DNA of 64,000 nucleotides from Amblyomma americanum (GCF_052857255.1 NC_135497.1:551676113-551740112); one strand, 5' to 3'; shown: positions 14,800 through 28,750, counted from the stretch's first letter. Numbers and translations: made by a program. Notes: generated from the sequence alone by a model not told the origin.

Positions 14800-17360
14800 T
14801 GAGAGCGGCGTTAAACGTCGAAGATCGGACCCACAATGAAGCGAAGCGTTCTGGGCTTCACAAGTGGGCCGGTGAATTTCTCCGCTAGCGTCCCCTCTGC
14901 AGACAGTGTTAAACACAACCATGGTTTCTGTATTAAGGCTTTGGAGAAAACTGCCTGGAATCGTCCTGATAATTTCTGGAGATACGTTCGTAATCGTTGC
15001 CTTAAATATGATTGGCATATTTGCCTATTTTACTTTCATGGGGCAGAAATTTGGGGGTGCTGCTTAGAGTTTTGACCGACACATTTTTGCTGGGATCAGA
15101 TCTGCACGTCTTTGATCCCGCATACCATCCAGCTGGCGCACCTAATTTCGTTCTTTTTGACGAGAGGTTAATAAGGGAAAGTTTAATCATCTGAAACCAT
15201 CTTTGTCTCCTGGCCCTGATGGCATTTAAGCTGCCAGAACAAGACCTTTCAGTAGAGTCTGGGTATCTTCCTACATGTTTCAAGCACGATAGGTAATAAC
15301 TGTTTGAAAAATTCTGGTTCACCCACATGAAAAATCGGCACGTGTTTTCGCTGTCTCTGATTAATGCAAAACATGTGAAGTTTCTAACTACCGTCTCATT
15401 TCTCTTCTGTATGCAGCCCTTAAGCATTTTTCATTACCTTAGCACTAAGTACCTTCCTCCCATCTAAAATATGTCATTACACCTAATCAGTGTGGCTTCA
15501 TATCAGGCTGTTCTGCTACAACCGACCTTGTAGCGTTAATGACGCAAACCTCAACTGCGGGCCTGAAGGGAGCTAGGTCAGGTTGAAACTGTGTACCGTG
15601 ATTTGAAGAAAGCTTTTGATGTTGTTTCTCACCCGTTCCTTTTTAAAAGCATCGGCTTTCTGGCAGGAAAGTTTAAATTGCAGCCCTCCCACGGAACTGT
15701 CTCCTTGATTGCTCTTGTGTGTCAGCACCGATAGGCAGACCTCATATGTGGCATTGGAACCAGTATAGTTTCCCAGTGTTCTGTATTAGGCCCACTTCTC
15801 GTCAACGTTTTTACAAACGACGTTTCATCCGTGGTGAAGAGTTCTCTATTTCTCCTATATGCTAATGGTATAAAAATACTCGAGCTAATGCAATTAATTC
15901 AGGATTGCTCGTTGATGCAGCCAGACTTACCTGTCTTCTCTAACTGGTGCTCGAAGAAAGGGTTTCTTCTTCGATTCTTCTAAAATCAAGGTCACCTCTT
16001 TTACACTCAAAGCGAGAGCCTTCAATATTCTTATTCTGCGAATTGCATGCATCCACCCAGGGTTGACGAAATTAATGACCTCGGTGTACTTTAAACCCAG
16101 CGCTCAGCTTCTCCTCTCGTACAAAACGCGTTGTGCTGCGGCTCTGCGCACAATAGTTCCGTCTGCACGTTTTCGAGGGAGTTCCGCGACCCAATTCTTT
16201 TCTTGCGGTTGCATACTTTTGCATGCTCAGCGAATCTATATACGCGTCTGTGGTTCTGGGTGGCACTTGTAAATAGATATTTGAACAAATCGATAGAGCT
16301 CAGGGAAGAAATTGAGCTCATATTCACCCATCGTTTTCCTTGCAGGACATCTATAGCTCCTGTTCGAGCCTGAATAAATCACTGCATTTCCGCTGTTCTT
16401 GCTGCTGCTCTGTCTTGTCTCACGTGATTGTTTTGTACGAGCTCATTCATGGTCATATCTGTGCCCCCCGCTCTTTGCATGCATTGAGCTCTGTGTCCCA
16501 CGAAAAAGGGGAAAGTAATGCGGACTGTTTCAACTTTCTTCTCTTCTCACCTCAAACTCCTACACCGGATACACAACTACTTATTTCTTCTTGTTTTCAT
16601 CTTGTTATTTTCCAAAAATAACCATTCTTGTTTATGTCTCAGCTTCAGATGATTGCATTTTAAACAGTTCTTTATCGCATGTAACCTCGCCTCTCTAAAA
16701 TATTGTTTTTAATTGTTTATAATTTTTCCTCTTAAATTTTTGTTTTTCTGATTTGCTACGTCGTTTGTGTACGTGTTGCATCGATCAGATTTATTTAACT
16801 CCGTGGTTTTCATTCCGACTGTTTGTACGGGCTTCGTTCATGACATACTTGTCGTAATTTTAGATTATTTTTTTGCCCTAAATCCGGTTCAATTATTACT
16901 AGTCTATGATGTTCGCGTAATGTGCACTAGTAAATCTTGCTTTTTACTAATTCCAAGATGCACGAGTCCCCTATGCACTCCTGCTATCGCTTGCTCTTTT
17001 GCTGTTATTTCGTTCCTCTTTTGCCTGCCATCTCTTAATGTAGCAGGGCGTTCTTTCGGGCCAGTCCGTTCATTTTCGACGAAGGTTAGAAACCGCCCAA
17101 AAGAACGAGGACCGGAGGTAAATAAACAAATGCGCCCGAGGTGTCGTATTTGTTTCTTTACCTCCTGTCCTCGTCCTTTTCCGCCGTTTCTATCCTTCTT
17201 TAGTCTAAAATCCGCAAATATACTTTATTTCCCCTTTAATGCAGAAGTACAAAGACCGCATGGTTGTTCCTCCGGACGTTAAATAAAGATTCGTTGTTTG
17301 ATTGATTGATCACTGTTGTATTTATTGATTGATTTATTGATTGATTGAATAACCTCGATT
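14800..17360 (+). mobile_element. CR1/L2/Jockey-like LINE, heavily decayed
   Basis: RT landmarks occur in order but in different frames: SPGPDGI (15205-15225), DLKKAFDVVSH (about 15600-15632), CSVLGPLLVNVFTNDV (about 15771-15818) and LYANGI (about 15853), in which the YADD box is changed. FWRYVRN before them (about 14980) is the usual pre-RT segment. The element probably ends in the TTGATTGATTGA-type repeat at 17295-17350, after an AATAAAG. The 3' region 16500-17280 is noncoding. Many stops show it is old. Confidence 0.65.
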
Positions 17361-20539
<3,179 letters not shown>

Positions 20540-21230
20540 TTACACCTCGTAATGAGCAAGAAAGAATGGCAGGGGGAGGGGAAGGCGACATCTGGAAGCA
20601 AGCACGCAAATTGTAATGACCTCAGGCGATGGGGTCGGAGGGCTGTGAATTTATGTAGGGCTAGGACTCTGGCCTCTGAAGTGTCGAGGCAGTATACCAG
20701 GGTTCTCATTCATACCGGCCTGCACCTTGTTAAACTTGTATATAAAGTATGATTCTCGTTGCTCACACTCACGGATATTTTGGAAGCCGCTCTGTAGCAG
20801 CGTAGCGTTTAGTTTGTGAAACTCGTGAGCTTCCTGGGAAAGGTGTTTCAACAGGGGGAGGAGAGGATGAGATCTGGTGTGCGCGCGGTGGTTCTTGAAT
20901 CTAACTCGGAAGGAATTCTCAGTTTGGCTAATGTACTGCATTTGACAATCGCCATACACAACGTTACTTCTGTATCAATTCAAGTTTTCACGGATAGAGT
21001 GAAGTTAGAGTGTGTGTTTTGAGCTAGTGTTTTTGTTCACATGTTATGGCAAAATTGACATCCATTTTTCCTGCAAAGTAGGCAACCAACAGGCTTTCCT
21101 TTTTTGACAGTATAGTGAACTACATAATTCTGTAAGTCAGCTAGGGATGAATTGTTATCACAGGACACTAGTAACCGACGATTTTCTAATGACCTTATCC
21201 CACGCATGGCTCAGGGCAGGAACATAAACG
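20540..21230 (-). mobile_element. Penelope-like element fragment (GIY-YIG part)
   Basis: On the minus strand, an upstream cysteine cluster (CLLCRKNGCQFC, about 21055-21090) is followed by GDCQMQYISQTENSFRVRFKNHRAH and by REREQRESYF-like ECEQRESYFIYKFNKVQAGMNENPG (20651-20959). It is the same family as the copy at 6969-7705. In-frame stops separate the two halves. No RT domain is seen, so this is a 5'-truncated, decayed copy. Confidence 0.75.
20651..20959 (-). pseudogene. GIY-YIG endonuclease remnant of a PLE
   Basis: The frame holds the YIG half (MQYISQT) and the following FRVRFKNHRAHTRSHPLLPL and NIRECEQRESYFIYKFN segments of the nuclease. The N-terminal GIY half lies in another frame upstream. 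In an intact PLE this domain cleaves target DNA. Here it is a relic: the YIG glycine has become serine (YISQ). Confidence 0.7.
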
Positions 21231-21540
21231 CACACTGAGGACTTAAGCACCAGACGGCAGGAGTACAGGAACACTATGAAGAAAACTAACGCTCAACCGT
21301 CTGCTAAGTTGCCCAGATTTTACAATAGAGAGTGAGTTGGTGTAAGTCCTAAAAGGATGCATCAGTTTAAGTCAAGTCGTGATGCATGCGAGCAAATGGG
21401 CTTGGAGAATACGAATGGGGCAGACTCTGTTCGGTAGTTGCTCTCTGATCATGAATGAGCAATACCAGTATTGAGTACCCTTCGAGAGGAAAATACGTAA
21501 TAGTTGTACTTTGACAGCACGCACCCTTGAGACACAAGCT

Positions 21541-21922
21541 TGAAGGCTAAGGAAAAGGCTTAAAATTTAAGTGCTGACGACGCAGAGAGCTATGAAAAGG
21601 AAAATGATAGGGATGACAGCAGGAGAAAGAAAGGGGGCAGAATGGGTTTGGGAGCAAACTATAGTAAACGACATCCGAGTTGAAACCAAGAAGAGGACCA
21701 TAGAAGGAAATCGATGTTCCTAGAGGATAACGGAGTGTATTCTTGGACAAGGCAAACGCCGCAGGGGAGGGCAGAAAATTAGGTGCTCGGTGGCGATTAA
21801 GAAGTTTGCGAGCAATCGATTAGGGTCTTTGCGGACGGCGCAGGAGGTGATTAATTGGAGGTCAGCGGGAGAGGTCTTTATCCTGGAGTGGACGTAAGTG
21901 AGTTGATTATGATAATAATGAT
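21541..21922 (+). mobile_element. RTE-like LINE 3' fragment
   Basis: It matches the C-terminal tail of the element at 13447-14017: AAAAGGAAAATGATAGG, GTCGAAACC-type, GGCAAACGCCGCAGGGGAGGGCAGAAAATTAGGTG-type and GCGATTAAGAAGTTTGCGAG segments occur in the same order. It ends in a degenerate TGATTATGATAATAATGA tail. Only the 3' few hundred bases remain, as expected for 5'-truncated LINE insertions. Confidence 0.7.
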
Positions 21923-22370
21923 TTGTTGTGTTGGGTTTAATGTCACATAGGCAGGAGCAAAGGAGGCCATCATGCGCCAAGCACGAGGTACAGGAAAAGT
22001 TTTCAGCGAAATTTCACAAAAATGTGGAAAGTGGTCGGTGGTGTCGAGGTCCTATAAAGTTTGTGCTGCCTAGTAATAACAGAGAAAAAAAAATTAGAAA
22101 AGGCTAGTGGTAAAAGCTTTAAAGAAGGTCAGGTAGCCCGAGCGGCTATCCTTGGGTGGCAAGAATCTCCAGGCTCCCGATCAATCAAATAAAAACCTCA
22201 GCCTTTTTCTCAGGAACGAGAAAGTGACTAAGGTGCATCAGGTGAAGCACTGGGTCACGATTTACATTTTTTGAAGCAAACCTGTTGCTGTTAAAAATCA
22301 GAAAACACAAGACACGTCGATAGTCGCGTTATCATCTAAGAGAAGTGCTGGATGAAAAGGGATGCACTGA

Positions 22371-23330
22371 TTATAAAAGCCAGAAAAGCACTTTTTCCTT
22401 AGATTTTTGAGTTTTGAGTATGAAAATAAATTTATTTACTGTAAGTTCATGTCTACATGTACAAACTGGTCTGTCGTTCTTCGTTAGCAGACAGTTGTGT
22501 GTAAGGTGAGTGAGGCCAATACGGAGACGGCAGATAATGACTTCCTTGGCAGTTCTCGGTGCACACATCACTCCATTCACCAAATGCTGGTTTTAACAAG
22601 TGTAGTTTGTTGTTTATTTTGTTGTTCCAAGCAATTTGCGATTTGTTCCTTTCTTTATGGTGTACTAATGTCATGCAATATGCATAGGGCATATTTACAT
22701 TTTTTAATTTGCTTGCTACAAGCTTGAGCAGGACAGAAATCTGCTCCTTCATTGCTTTTTATGCCGACATGACTTGATACCCAGTAGAGTTTTATGGTTT
22801 GTCCTTGAGTTATGGCTATTGTAATGTTGTGTATGAGGTCACCAAGCAGCGGATTTATTGCATTTCCAGAATGAAGGGCCTCCATAAAGAAAGGAAGAAA
22901 TCGCAATGTGCTTGGAACAACAAAATAAACAACAAACTACACTTGTTAAAACCAGCATTTGGTGAATGGAGACATGTGTGCACCGAGAACTGCCAAGGAA
23001 GTCATTATCTGCCGTCTCCGTATAGGCCTCACTCACCTTACACACAACTGCACACTTAACGAGTCTCTGAAAATAATACTATTGCGAGGTTCTCGTTTAC
23101 TATTTTTTCTACGGCTACAGAAATGGAGTAACAATCATCCGTAAGGATGGAGGCACACTGTGGAAGTCTTACAATTTTATTAGAATTCCCTTGTACCATT
23201 GCGCTTCCAACGTGAAGATCTGTTTTTTAACCATCTGTATAAACAGTTGTGAAAGTACTGTATTTTTCCTGAAATGTAAGAAATTCTTGTATTATAGCTT
23301 CTTGTATAATTTGTTTTTTGTGGAACTCTG
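22371..23330 (-). pseudogene. I-clade LINE RNase H and C-terminal region
   Basis: Minus-strand frames give an RNase H start (YTDG at about 23245, HVGSAMVQGNSNKI), the late RNase H motif LYWVSSHVGIKSNEGAD (around 22760-22800), the W..KINNKLHLLKPAFGEW segment and a tail with RLRIGLTHLTHNCLLTKNDRPVCTCRHELTV (22400-22520). This is the order found in I-clade ORF2 proteins. Stops break it. An inverted copy of the C-terminal part (22882-23050) sits inside the RNase H region. Confidence 0.75.
22492..23050. repeat. Inverted duplication inside the LINE (169-bp arms)
   Basis: Arms 22492-22660 and 22882-23050 are reverse complements of equal length with few mismatches, separated by 221 bp. The left arm is in the native LINE orientation; the right arm is an inverted extra copy lying in the RNase H coding region. 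Confidence 0.85.
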
Positions 23331-24049
23331 TAAGAGCGAAATCACAGATTGAAAAGGAAATTGTACCATGGAGATAGTTGATCTCGTCTTCGAGCAATGC
23401 TTGGTAACGTGTCTAGAATGCCGAGGTTTTGGCACATCTCTTCATCGCAAGAGCAGTGGCCGGGCAGCTTGCTGTTTGGGTTTGTTGTTAAAGAGTGTCC
23501 TAGATGGGCATTTTTTAGCGATAGGATAAAATATATCTTTCTGCAGTGAACGGATTTTTAGAATGTACGAGCGTGCGAGCATGGCTCTTCTGTCTGTAAG
23601 TGATGGCTCATTGGTTTCTACATGCAGACTGTTTATGGGTGACGTTCTCTATGCACCAGTGCAAAAGACGCAAACCAAAGTTTTTCATTGGATGCAGTCG
23701 TTTTAGATAGGATGGTCTCGCTGGCCCATAAAATTTCTACCCCTTATTTAAGGTAGAGCGTAGTACAGAGCCATATATTTGTAAAAGACACCTATCGGAA
23801 CCCCAGTGTTTTTGTGAGAAAAATTTTAGTGCATATTTAAGGATAGAAATCTTTCTTTTTGAGGGTGTTTTTGTGTGGCAGGAATGTGATTTTTTTGTCA
23901 AAAGTTATTCCAAAAAATCTGTGCTCACCTTTTACCGGCAGTGTGACTTCATTCAGATAAAGGGTGGAATCGGTGTGCAGTCCTCTTCTAAGCGAGAACA
24001 GAACAGCTACTGAATTTTGCGTGGAAAACTTGAAACCATTTTTATCTGT

Positions 24050-24560
24050 TCATGTTGTTTGTTTCTTTACTGTCCCCTTTACTTGCATTGTACATGATGT
24101 AACGCTAGAGGATGTGCAAGCAGTCTGGAGATAGTCAACATCGACTGAATACGTGATGGACTTTGGAGTTATTTTTGATAATTCATTTTTACTATGGAGC
24201 GCAGTACTTAATATGCATCCATGAGGCACAGCGTTGTCTTGAATGAAGTTCTTAGAAAGGGTCGCACCGAGACGTACTTGAATTGAACTGTTGGACAAAA
24301 AGTCAGTCAAGCATTTGAGCATCCTAGCGCGCATGCCCAGGTCTCCATAGTCATGTAGAAAGCCAAACATATATGTGGTATCATAGGCTTTCTCTAAATC
24401 AAAAAAGACCGCAAGGCAGTGTTGTTCGTGTATAAATGCTTCTCAGCCTGCGTTCCCAAGGCGGACAAGATGGTCGGCTCTAGAACATGCTTTTTAAACC
24501 CGCACTGATGGGTGTCAAGAAGTTCACGTAATTCAAATACAAACATTAGCCTAATGTTCG
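24050..24560 (-). pseudogene. I-clade LINE reverse transcriptase, palm region
   Basis: Minus-strand reading gives THQCGFKK (about 24505), DLEKAYDTTYMFGFLHDYGDLGMRARMLKCL (around 24300-24400, split by a frameshift), DFLSNSSIQVRLG and the degenerate QDNAVPHGCILS palm motif. VDVDYLQTA (near 24140) stands where the YADD box is expected but the motif is altered. It joins the N-terminal RT piece at 27890 across the PLE. Confidence 0.75.
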
Positions 24561-24564
24561 GAAC

Positions 24565-24577
24565 GCTTTCAAATGAT
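24565..24577. repeat. Target-site duplication, left copy
   Basis: GCTTTCAAATGAT occurs here and at 27890-27902, exactly flanking the PLE. It lies within the LINE reading frame, which supports a simple insertion. Confidence 0.85.
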
Positions 24578-24904
24578 ATAGTTTAGCAAAACATGGTGCT
24601 GGGCTAGTTGGTTAAGCATTTCATTTGAAACAGGTCAGCGCTAAAAAAGACAAACGCGGCGAGAGAACGACGACACAAGGGATGAGCGCTACTAACAACT
24701 GGTTTTATTTTTCGCTTCAGGGAAAGTATTTAAAGCCTTGTCACACCATATCATGCACACAGCCAGGGGCGTCAACATTCTTTCATATCAAAAAAGTTAA
24801 GATATATATCTTAACACAGCAAGCCACAAAGAGCCAGTAATCGACAGCGTGAATAACAGAAAAGGAAAAAGGAAGAAACAAACAGGACTAATAAAAAAAA
24901 ATAA

Positions 24905-25528
24905 TCAGTTATATTTTAAACGCGTCTCAAGAAATGCCCGCTCCGCAGAGAACAACGTTATTGAGGCATCGCTCACACACTGATCTCGTTTTTTGTTTAT
25001 GTGGAAAGCTTCCAACAAGACTCTGGAAGTTCTGCTTGCGCTTCTGCCTAGAACCTTAGCCTCGTTAAATCGTGGCACACATTCGCACTCCAGAACATGC
25101 GAAACTAAGTTCGCCAGCTTGTCTTTTACCCTCAAGTTTTTTGCATGTTCCCTTAAACGATCGTTAAGGCAACGCCCCGTCTGCCCGACATAGCACCTTC
25201 CGCAGGAAAGGGGGATCATATACACCACTCCTAGAGCACATCCGACATAGGCTACTTCATGTTTAGTTTTGCATCCACGCTCACGTTCGCCGCAAATGCG
25301 CGGGCACAGCTTCGCCAGCTTATTTGGCGCCGAGACCACAAGTGGCACGTGGTGCCTGCTGGCCACTTTTTTGAGGTTATGCGACACCTTATGTACATAA
25401 GGTATCACCTCAGGCATTGTCTTCGCGCGTTCCGCGACATCCATTTTTTGTCGGGCACCAGACTTCTTTAGGACATGCTGTAGCCAATACCCGGAGTGGC
25501 TTGCTACACGGATGTACCGCTCCCTCAA
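24905..25528 (-). CDS. PLE GIY-YIG endonuclease, inverted-arm copy
   Basis: A 207-codon frame carrying a cysteine cluster (CPRICGERERGC), then GVVYMIPLSCGRCYVGQTGRC with the GIY (residues 100-103) and YIG (113-115) motifs, the LNDRLREH segment with the expected arginine, and LLEAFHI near the end with the expected glutamate. In PLEs this domain is the C-terminal part of one RT-endonuclease protein, so this frame is a fragment rather than a gene. It differs from the other arm at four residues (D/A, A/V, R/I, Y/N). An in-frame TGA lies just upstream. Confidence 0.8.
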   Translation of the reverse strand: MRERYIRVASHSGYWLQHVLKKSGARQKMDVAERAKTMPEVIPYVHKVSHNLKKVASRHHVPLVVSAPNKLAKLCPRICGERERGCKTKHEVAYVGCALGVVYMIPLSCGRCYVGQTGRCLNDRLREHAKNLRVKDKLANLVSHVLECECVPRFNEAKVLGRSASRTSRVLLEAFHINKKRDQCVSDASITLFSAERAFLETRLKYN

Positions 25529-26912
25529 GTCTCAAGCCGGCCAAATGATCGAGGTGAACTGGTCCGTTATTCTTAAACACCTCCTCAGAAATGCTGAGAA
25601 GCGCCAGAGCATTTCCAGGAAACCAGTGCTAACGGTTGGCGAAGTCTCCATCCCTCAGAATTTTGAAGAAGTTCTTAGAAAAGGGCCAAAATATGCCCTT
25701 GAGGCTCATGTGCCGCCGCACGACCTGCTCGCCACAAATAGGAACATTGCCCAAAAAGTGAACCGTGAAGACAGCGAAAGGTGTCTGCCTGAGGGTGTTG
25801 ACTGCCTCGCGAGGTGTGCCTCAGTGTGTGCTAACCGTCGTTCGTGCCGTGTTTTAGATGAAATTGTTAAATATTTCAAAGATAAACAAATCGTCTTGCT
25901 ACAAGCTGACAAAGATGGGGGATTCGTCGTCATGAAACAACAAGCCTACAAAGAAAAAACACTGCAAGCTGTGGAAAAGAACTTTGCACCTGTGAGGAAA
26001 AGCGATGTACGCGTTAAAACTAAGTTCATGAATTTTTGCAAGGACCTCAATCTGTTTTCTTTAGCTAATGATATTAGTAAATGCAGAGGCAACTGCTTGA
26101 ACGTCTTCTTCACGGCTAAGACTCACAAGCCTGAAATACCCTTCAGAACGATCATCAGCGAAAATGGCTCATGGCAGCAATGTGCTAGCCGGTTCCTTTT
26201 AAAGAAGCTCTCGGTGATCAAGGTGGATGATCCCTTCGAGACAAAGAAGTCCCAAAATGTGTCAGATTACATTGAGGACAATAGCCAGGTCGGTTACGCA
26301 TTTTCTGTTGATGTCGAGGATTTGTTTTATTCAGTTCCTCAAGCCGAACTTTTAGTTGCTGTGAAAGAATCTGTTGAAGTTACTGGCGAAATTTCCTTTC
26401 AGGCTTCAGCTGGTATGTCCCTTGACAATTTTTTAAAGCTTTTAGAATTTTATCTCAGCGTCACTTTTATCTCTTTTAACAAGCAACCTTTTCTTCAGCG
26501 TAATGGTGTTTGTATAGGTTCATGTGTGGCGCCAATTTTGTGTCACATTTTTTTAGCATGCATTGATCGCCTTTTGGATCAAGATTTTATTGGTGGCCCA
26601 GTTTTGAAGGTCTTCAGACATGTAGACGATTTTTTAATTCTTTTAAAAGCCACTAATGATTCCACATTCGCAGACTCCATCCAACAGGTCCTAAGAACTT
26701 TTGAGAAGCATGGTAAAGGCCTGAATTTTACCCATGAAATTCCTGACAACAACGAATTACGTTTCTTGGATCTGAGGCTGAGGTTGTGCAAAGGACATAC
26801 CTGCTGGGCCTATTTCCCGCGTGCTAACAAAGAGCTATTGTCCTACGACTCAAATCATTCTAAGACTGTGAAAAGAGCTATTGCTTCGCTTTGTCTGGAA
26901 TCAGCGCTTTAA
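25512..26912 (+). CDS. PLE reverse transcriptase (Penelope type)
   Basis: A 466-codon frame. FSVDVEDLFYSVP (aspartate 267) is motif A, NGVCIGSCVAPILCHIFLA is the following palm motif, and FRHVDDFLILLK (aspartates 372-373) is the catalytic box in Penelope style; LRFLDLRLRL follows. FFTAKTHKPEIPFR is the typical finger motif. The PLE RT copies its RNA onto the nicked target. The first about 23 codons lie in antisense of the inverted arm, so the ATG at 25512 is accidental. A frameshift near 26911 and the TGA before 26971 separate it from the endonuclease. The RT core appears intact. Confidence 0.85.
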   Translation: MYRSLKSQAGQMIEVNWSVILKHLLRNAEKRQSISRKPVLTVGEVSIPQNFEEVLRKGPKYALEAHVPPHDLLATNRNIAQKVNREDSERCLPEGVDCLARCASVCANRRSCRVLDEIVKYFKDKQIVLLQADKDGGFVVMKQQAYKEKTLQAVEKNFAPVRKSDVRVKTKFMNFCKDLNLFSLANDISKCRGNCLNVFFTAKTHKPEIPFRTIISENGSWQQCASRFLLKKLSVIKVDDPFETKKSQNVSDYIEDNSQVGYAFSVDVEDLFYSVPQAELLVAVKESVEVTGEISFQASAGMSLDNFLKLLEFYLSVTFISFNKQPFLQRNGVCIGSCVAPILCHIFLACIDRLLDQDFIGGPVLKVFRHVDDFLILLKATNDSTFADSIQQVLRTFEKHGKGLNFTHEIPDNNELRFLDLRLRLCKGHTCWAYFPRANKELLSYDSNHSKTVKRAIASLCLESAL

Positions 26913-26970
26913 GAATCAGTGTTTAAGAATAACGGACCAGTTCACCTCGATCATTTGGCCGGCTTGAGAC

Positions 26971-27594
26971 TTGAGGGAGCGGTACATCCGTGTAGCAAGC
27001 CACTCCGGGTATTGGCTACAGCATGTCCTAAAGAAGTCTGGTGCCCGACAAAAAATGGCTGTCGCGGAACGCGCGAAGACAATGCCTGAGGTGATACCTT
27101 ATGTACATAAGGTGTCGCATAACCTCAAAAAAGTGGCCAGCAGGCACCACGTGCCACTTGTGGTCTCGGCGCCAAATAAGCTGGTGAAGCTGTGCCCGCG
27201 CATTTGCGGCGAACGTGAGCGTGGATGCAAAACTAAACATGAAGTAGCCTATGTCGGATGTGCTCTAGGAGTGGTGTATATGATCCCCCTTTCCTGCGGA
27301 AGGTGCTATGTCGGGCAGACGGGGCGTTGCCTTAACGATCGTTTAAGGGAACATGCAAAAAACTTGAGGGTAAAAGACAAGCTGGCGAACTTAGTTTCGC
27401 ATGTTCTGGAGTGCGAATGTGTGCCACGATTTAACGAGGCTAAGGTTCTAGGCAGAAGCGCAAGCATAACTTCCAGAGTCTTGTTGGAAGCTTTCCACAT
27501 AAACAAAAAACGAGATCAGTGTGTGAGCGATGCCTCAATAACGTTGTTCTCTGCGGAGCGGGCATTTCTTGAGACGCGTTTAAAAAATAACTGA
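26971..27594 (+). CDS. PLE GIY-YIG endonuclease, direct-arm copy
   Basis: The same 207-codon frame as 24905-25528 in opposite orientation, here downstream of and collinear with the RT. The cysteine cluster (residues 75-86), GVVY (100-103), YVG (113-115), DRLREH and LLEAFHI are all present. It would nick the target for primed reverse transcription. The frame is separated from the RT by one stop and one frameshift, so a fused protein is not predicted from this copy. Confidence 0.85.
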   Translation: MRERYIRVASHSGYWLQHVLKKSGARQKMAVAERAKTMPEVIPYVHKVSHNLKKVASRHHVPLVVSAPNKLVKLCPRICGERERGCKTKHEVAYVGCALGVVYMIPLSCGRCYVGQTGRCLNDRLREHAKNLRVKDKLANLVSHVLECECVPRFNEAKVLGRSASITSRVLLEAFHINKKRDQCVSDASITLFSAERAFLETRLKNN

Positions 27595-27889
27595 TTATTT
27601 TTTTTATTTTTTTATTAGTCCTGTTTGTTTCTTCCTTTTTTCCTTTTCTGTTATTCACGCTGTCGATTACTGGCTCTTTGTGGCTTGCTCTGTTAAGGTA
27701 TATATCTTAACTTTTTTGATATGAAAAAGTGTTGACGCCCCTGGCTGTGTGCATGATATGATGTGACAAGGCTTTAAATACTTTCCCTGAAGCGAAAAAT
27801 AAAACCAGTTGTTAGTAGCGCTCATCCCTTGTGTCGTCGTTCTCTCGCCGTGTTTGTCTTTTTTAGCGCTGACTTGTTTCAAAGGAAAA

Positions 27890-28215
27890 GCTTTCAAATG
27901 ATTTTGTAAGAATGTTTGAACGGGGCTATGGGCTTGTTTTTGCCAGGAAAAGTAGGTACCTTTCCCGGCTTCAACGATGGTACAATAATGGCTTTTTTCC
28001 AAGCCTCCGGTACCTCTCCTGATAACCATATTTTGTTTAAAAATTGCAGAAGCGAGTCTGCAGTGGGTTCGGACAACTGGGCCACCATTTCATAATGGAC
28101 TTCATCTGGTCCTGGTGCAGCCTGTTTACGGGAAGAAAGTATGCTGGTAATTTCATCTCGTGTAATTGAGCTAATATATGGTTTGTGAGCACTCCCTACT
28201 ATCAGCAGTCTTTTT
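27890..28215 (-). pseudogene. I-clade LINE reverse transcriptase, N-terminal part
   Basis: Minus-strand reading: ISSITRDEITSILSSRKQAAPGPDEVHYEMV, then WLSGEVPEAWKKAIIVPSLKPGKVP, the PGPD finger motif and the W..A.I.P..K..K segment of non-LTR RTs. The RPIALT-type motif is worn (NKPIAPFKHSYKII). It runs into the target duplication and continues at 24577. Confidence 0.85.
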
Positions 28216-28659
28216 ATTTGTTTGTGTTTTTTTACATTTTAAAAATTACTGTGTATAGTGACAGGAACTAGATACAGTGAAAAATGTTAACCTATTATAT
28301 CTTCTTGTTTTTTTATATTTGTACACTAGGGGCTGTCAGAAGAGAAACCGTGAACGGGGAGTACCGACCATCTAGTTTGTGTACTTCATCCTACATTTTT
28401 TTTATGTGAATTATCTGTTTATGGATGAAACGAAACTCTCTCATGACGCTTTTTCGGCATTACGACGTACGCACCAAGCCTCAGCTCCTGCTTTTTTTAA
28501 AGTTTATAATGTTATCTTGCGTGGGGTATCTGCGAAATAAACCCCAAGCGTTATTTTGTAGTTTTGTAGCGTAAGCTGCACTGGCCGATGTTGAGCAGTT
28601 TCGCGTGGCTCTTGGAGAGCCGTGCTGCACATGCGCGAGTAGCAGTGACGTCACACCGC

Positions 28660-28750
28660 GCACCATGTGACTAACCACGTGACTGGTCACGTGACCAACC
28701 GCGTGACCAGCCGCGCTGCCGGCAGCTGCTCCGCATCATGTGACCAACTA
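28660..28750. repeat. Cluster of CACGTG-type palindromes
   Basis: CATGTGACTAAC, CACGTGAC, TGGTCACGTGACCA (a perfect 14-bp palindrome), CGCGTGACCAG and CATGTGACCAAC follow one another. The core GTCACGTGAC equals the E-box/CLEAR-type site bound by bHLH-ZIP factors in animals. It may equally be an internally repetitive tick repeat. No gene start is recognised nearby. Confidence 0.5.

Larger units (their letters stand above)
24578..27889 (+). mobile_element. Penelope-like element with 0.96-kb inverted arms
   Basis: The structure is a 41-nt extension containing GCTAGTTGGTTAA (24578-24618), an inverted arm (24619-25580), a single-copy centre with the RT (25581-26919) and a direct arm (26920-27889). 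Both arms encode the same 207-codon GIY-YIG frame, with four amino-acid differences, and share an in-frame TGA just before it. A 13-bp target duplication (GCTTTCAAATGAT) flanks the whole. The element lies in a minus-strand LINE. Long inverted terminal copies and a one-sided extension are known for Penelope. Confidence 0.9.

Noticed and set aside
22839..23059. Possible second gene on the plus strand resembling the LINE C-terminus
   Set aside because: It is the inverted duplicate of the minus-strand LINE sequence at 22492-22660.
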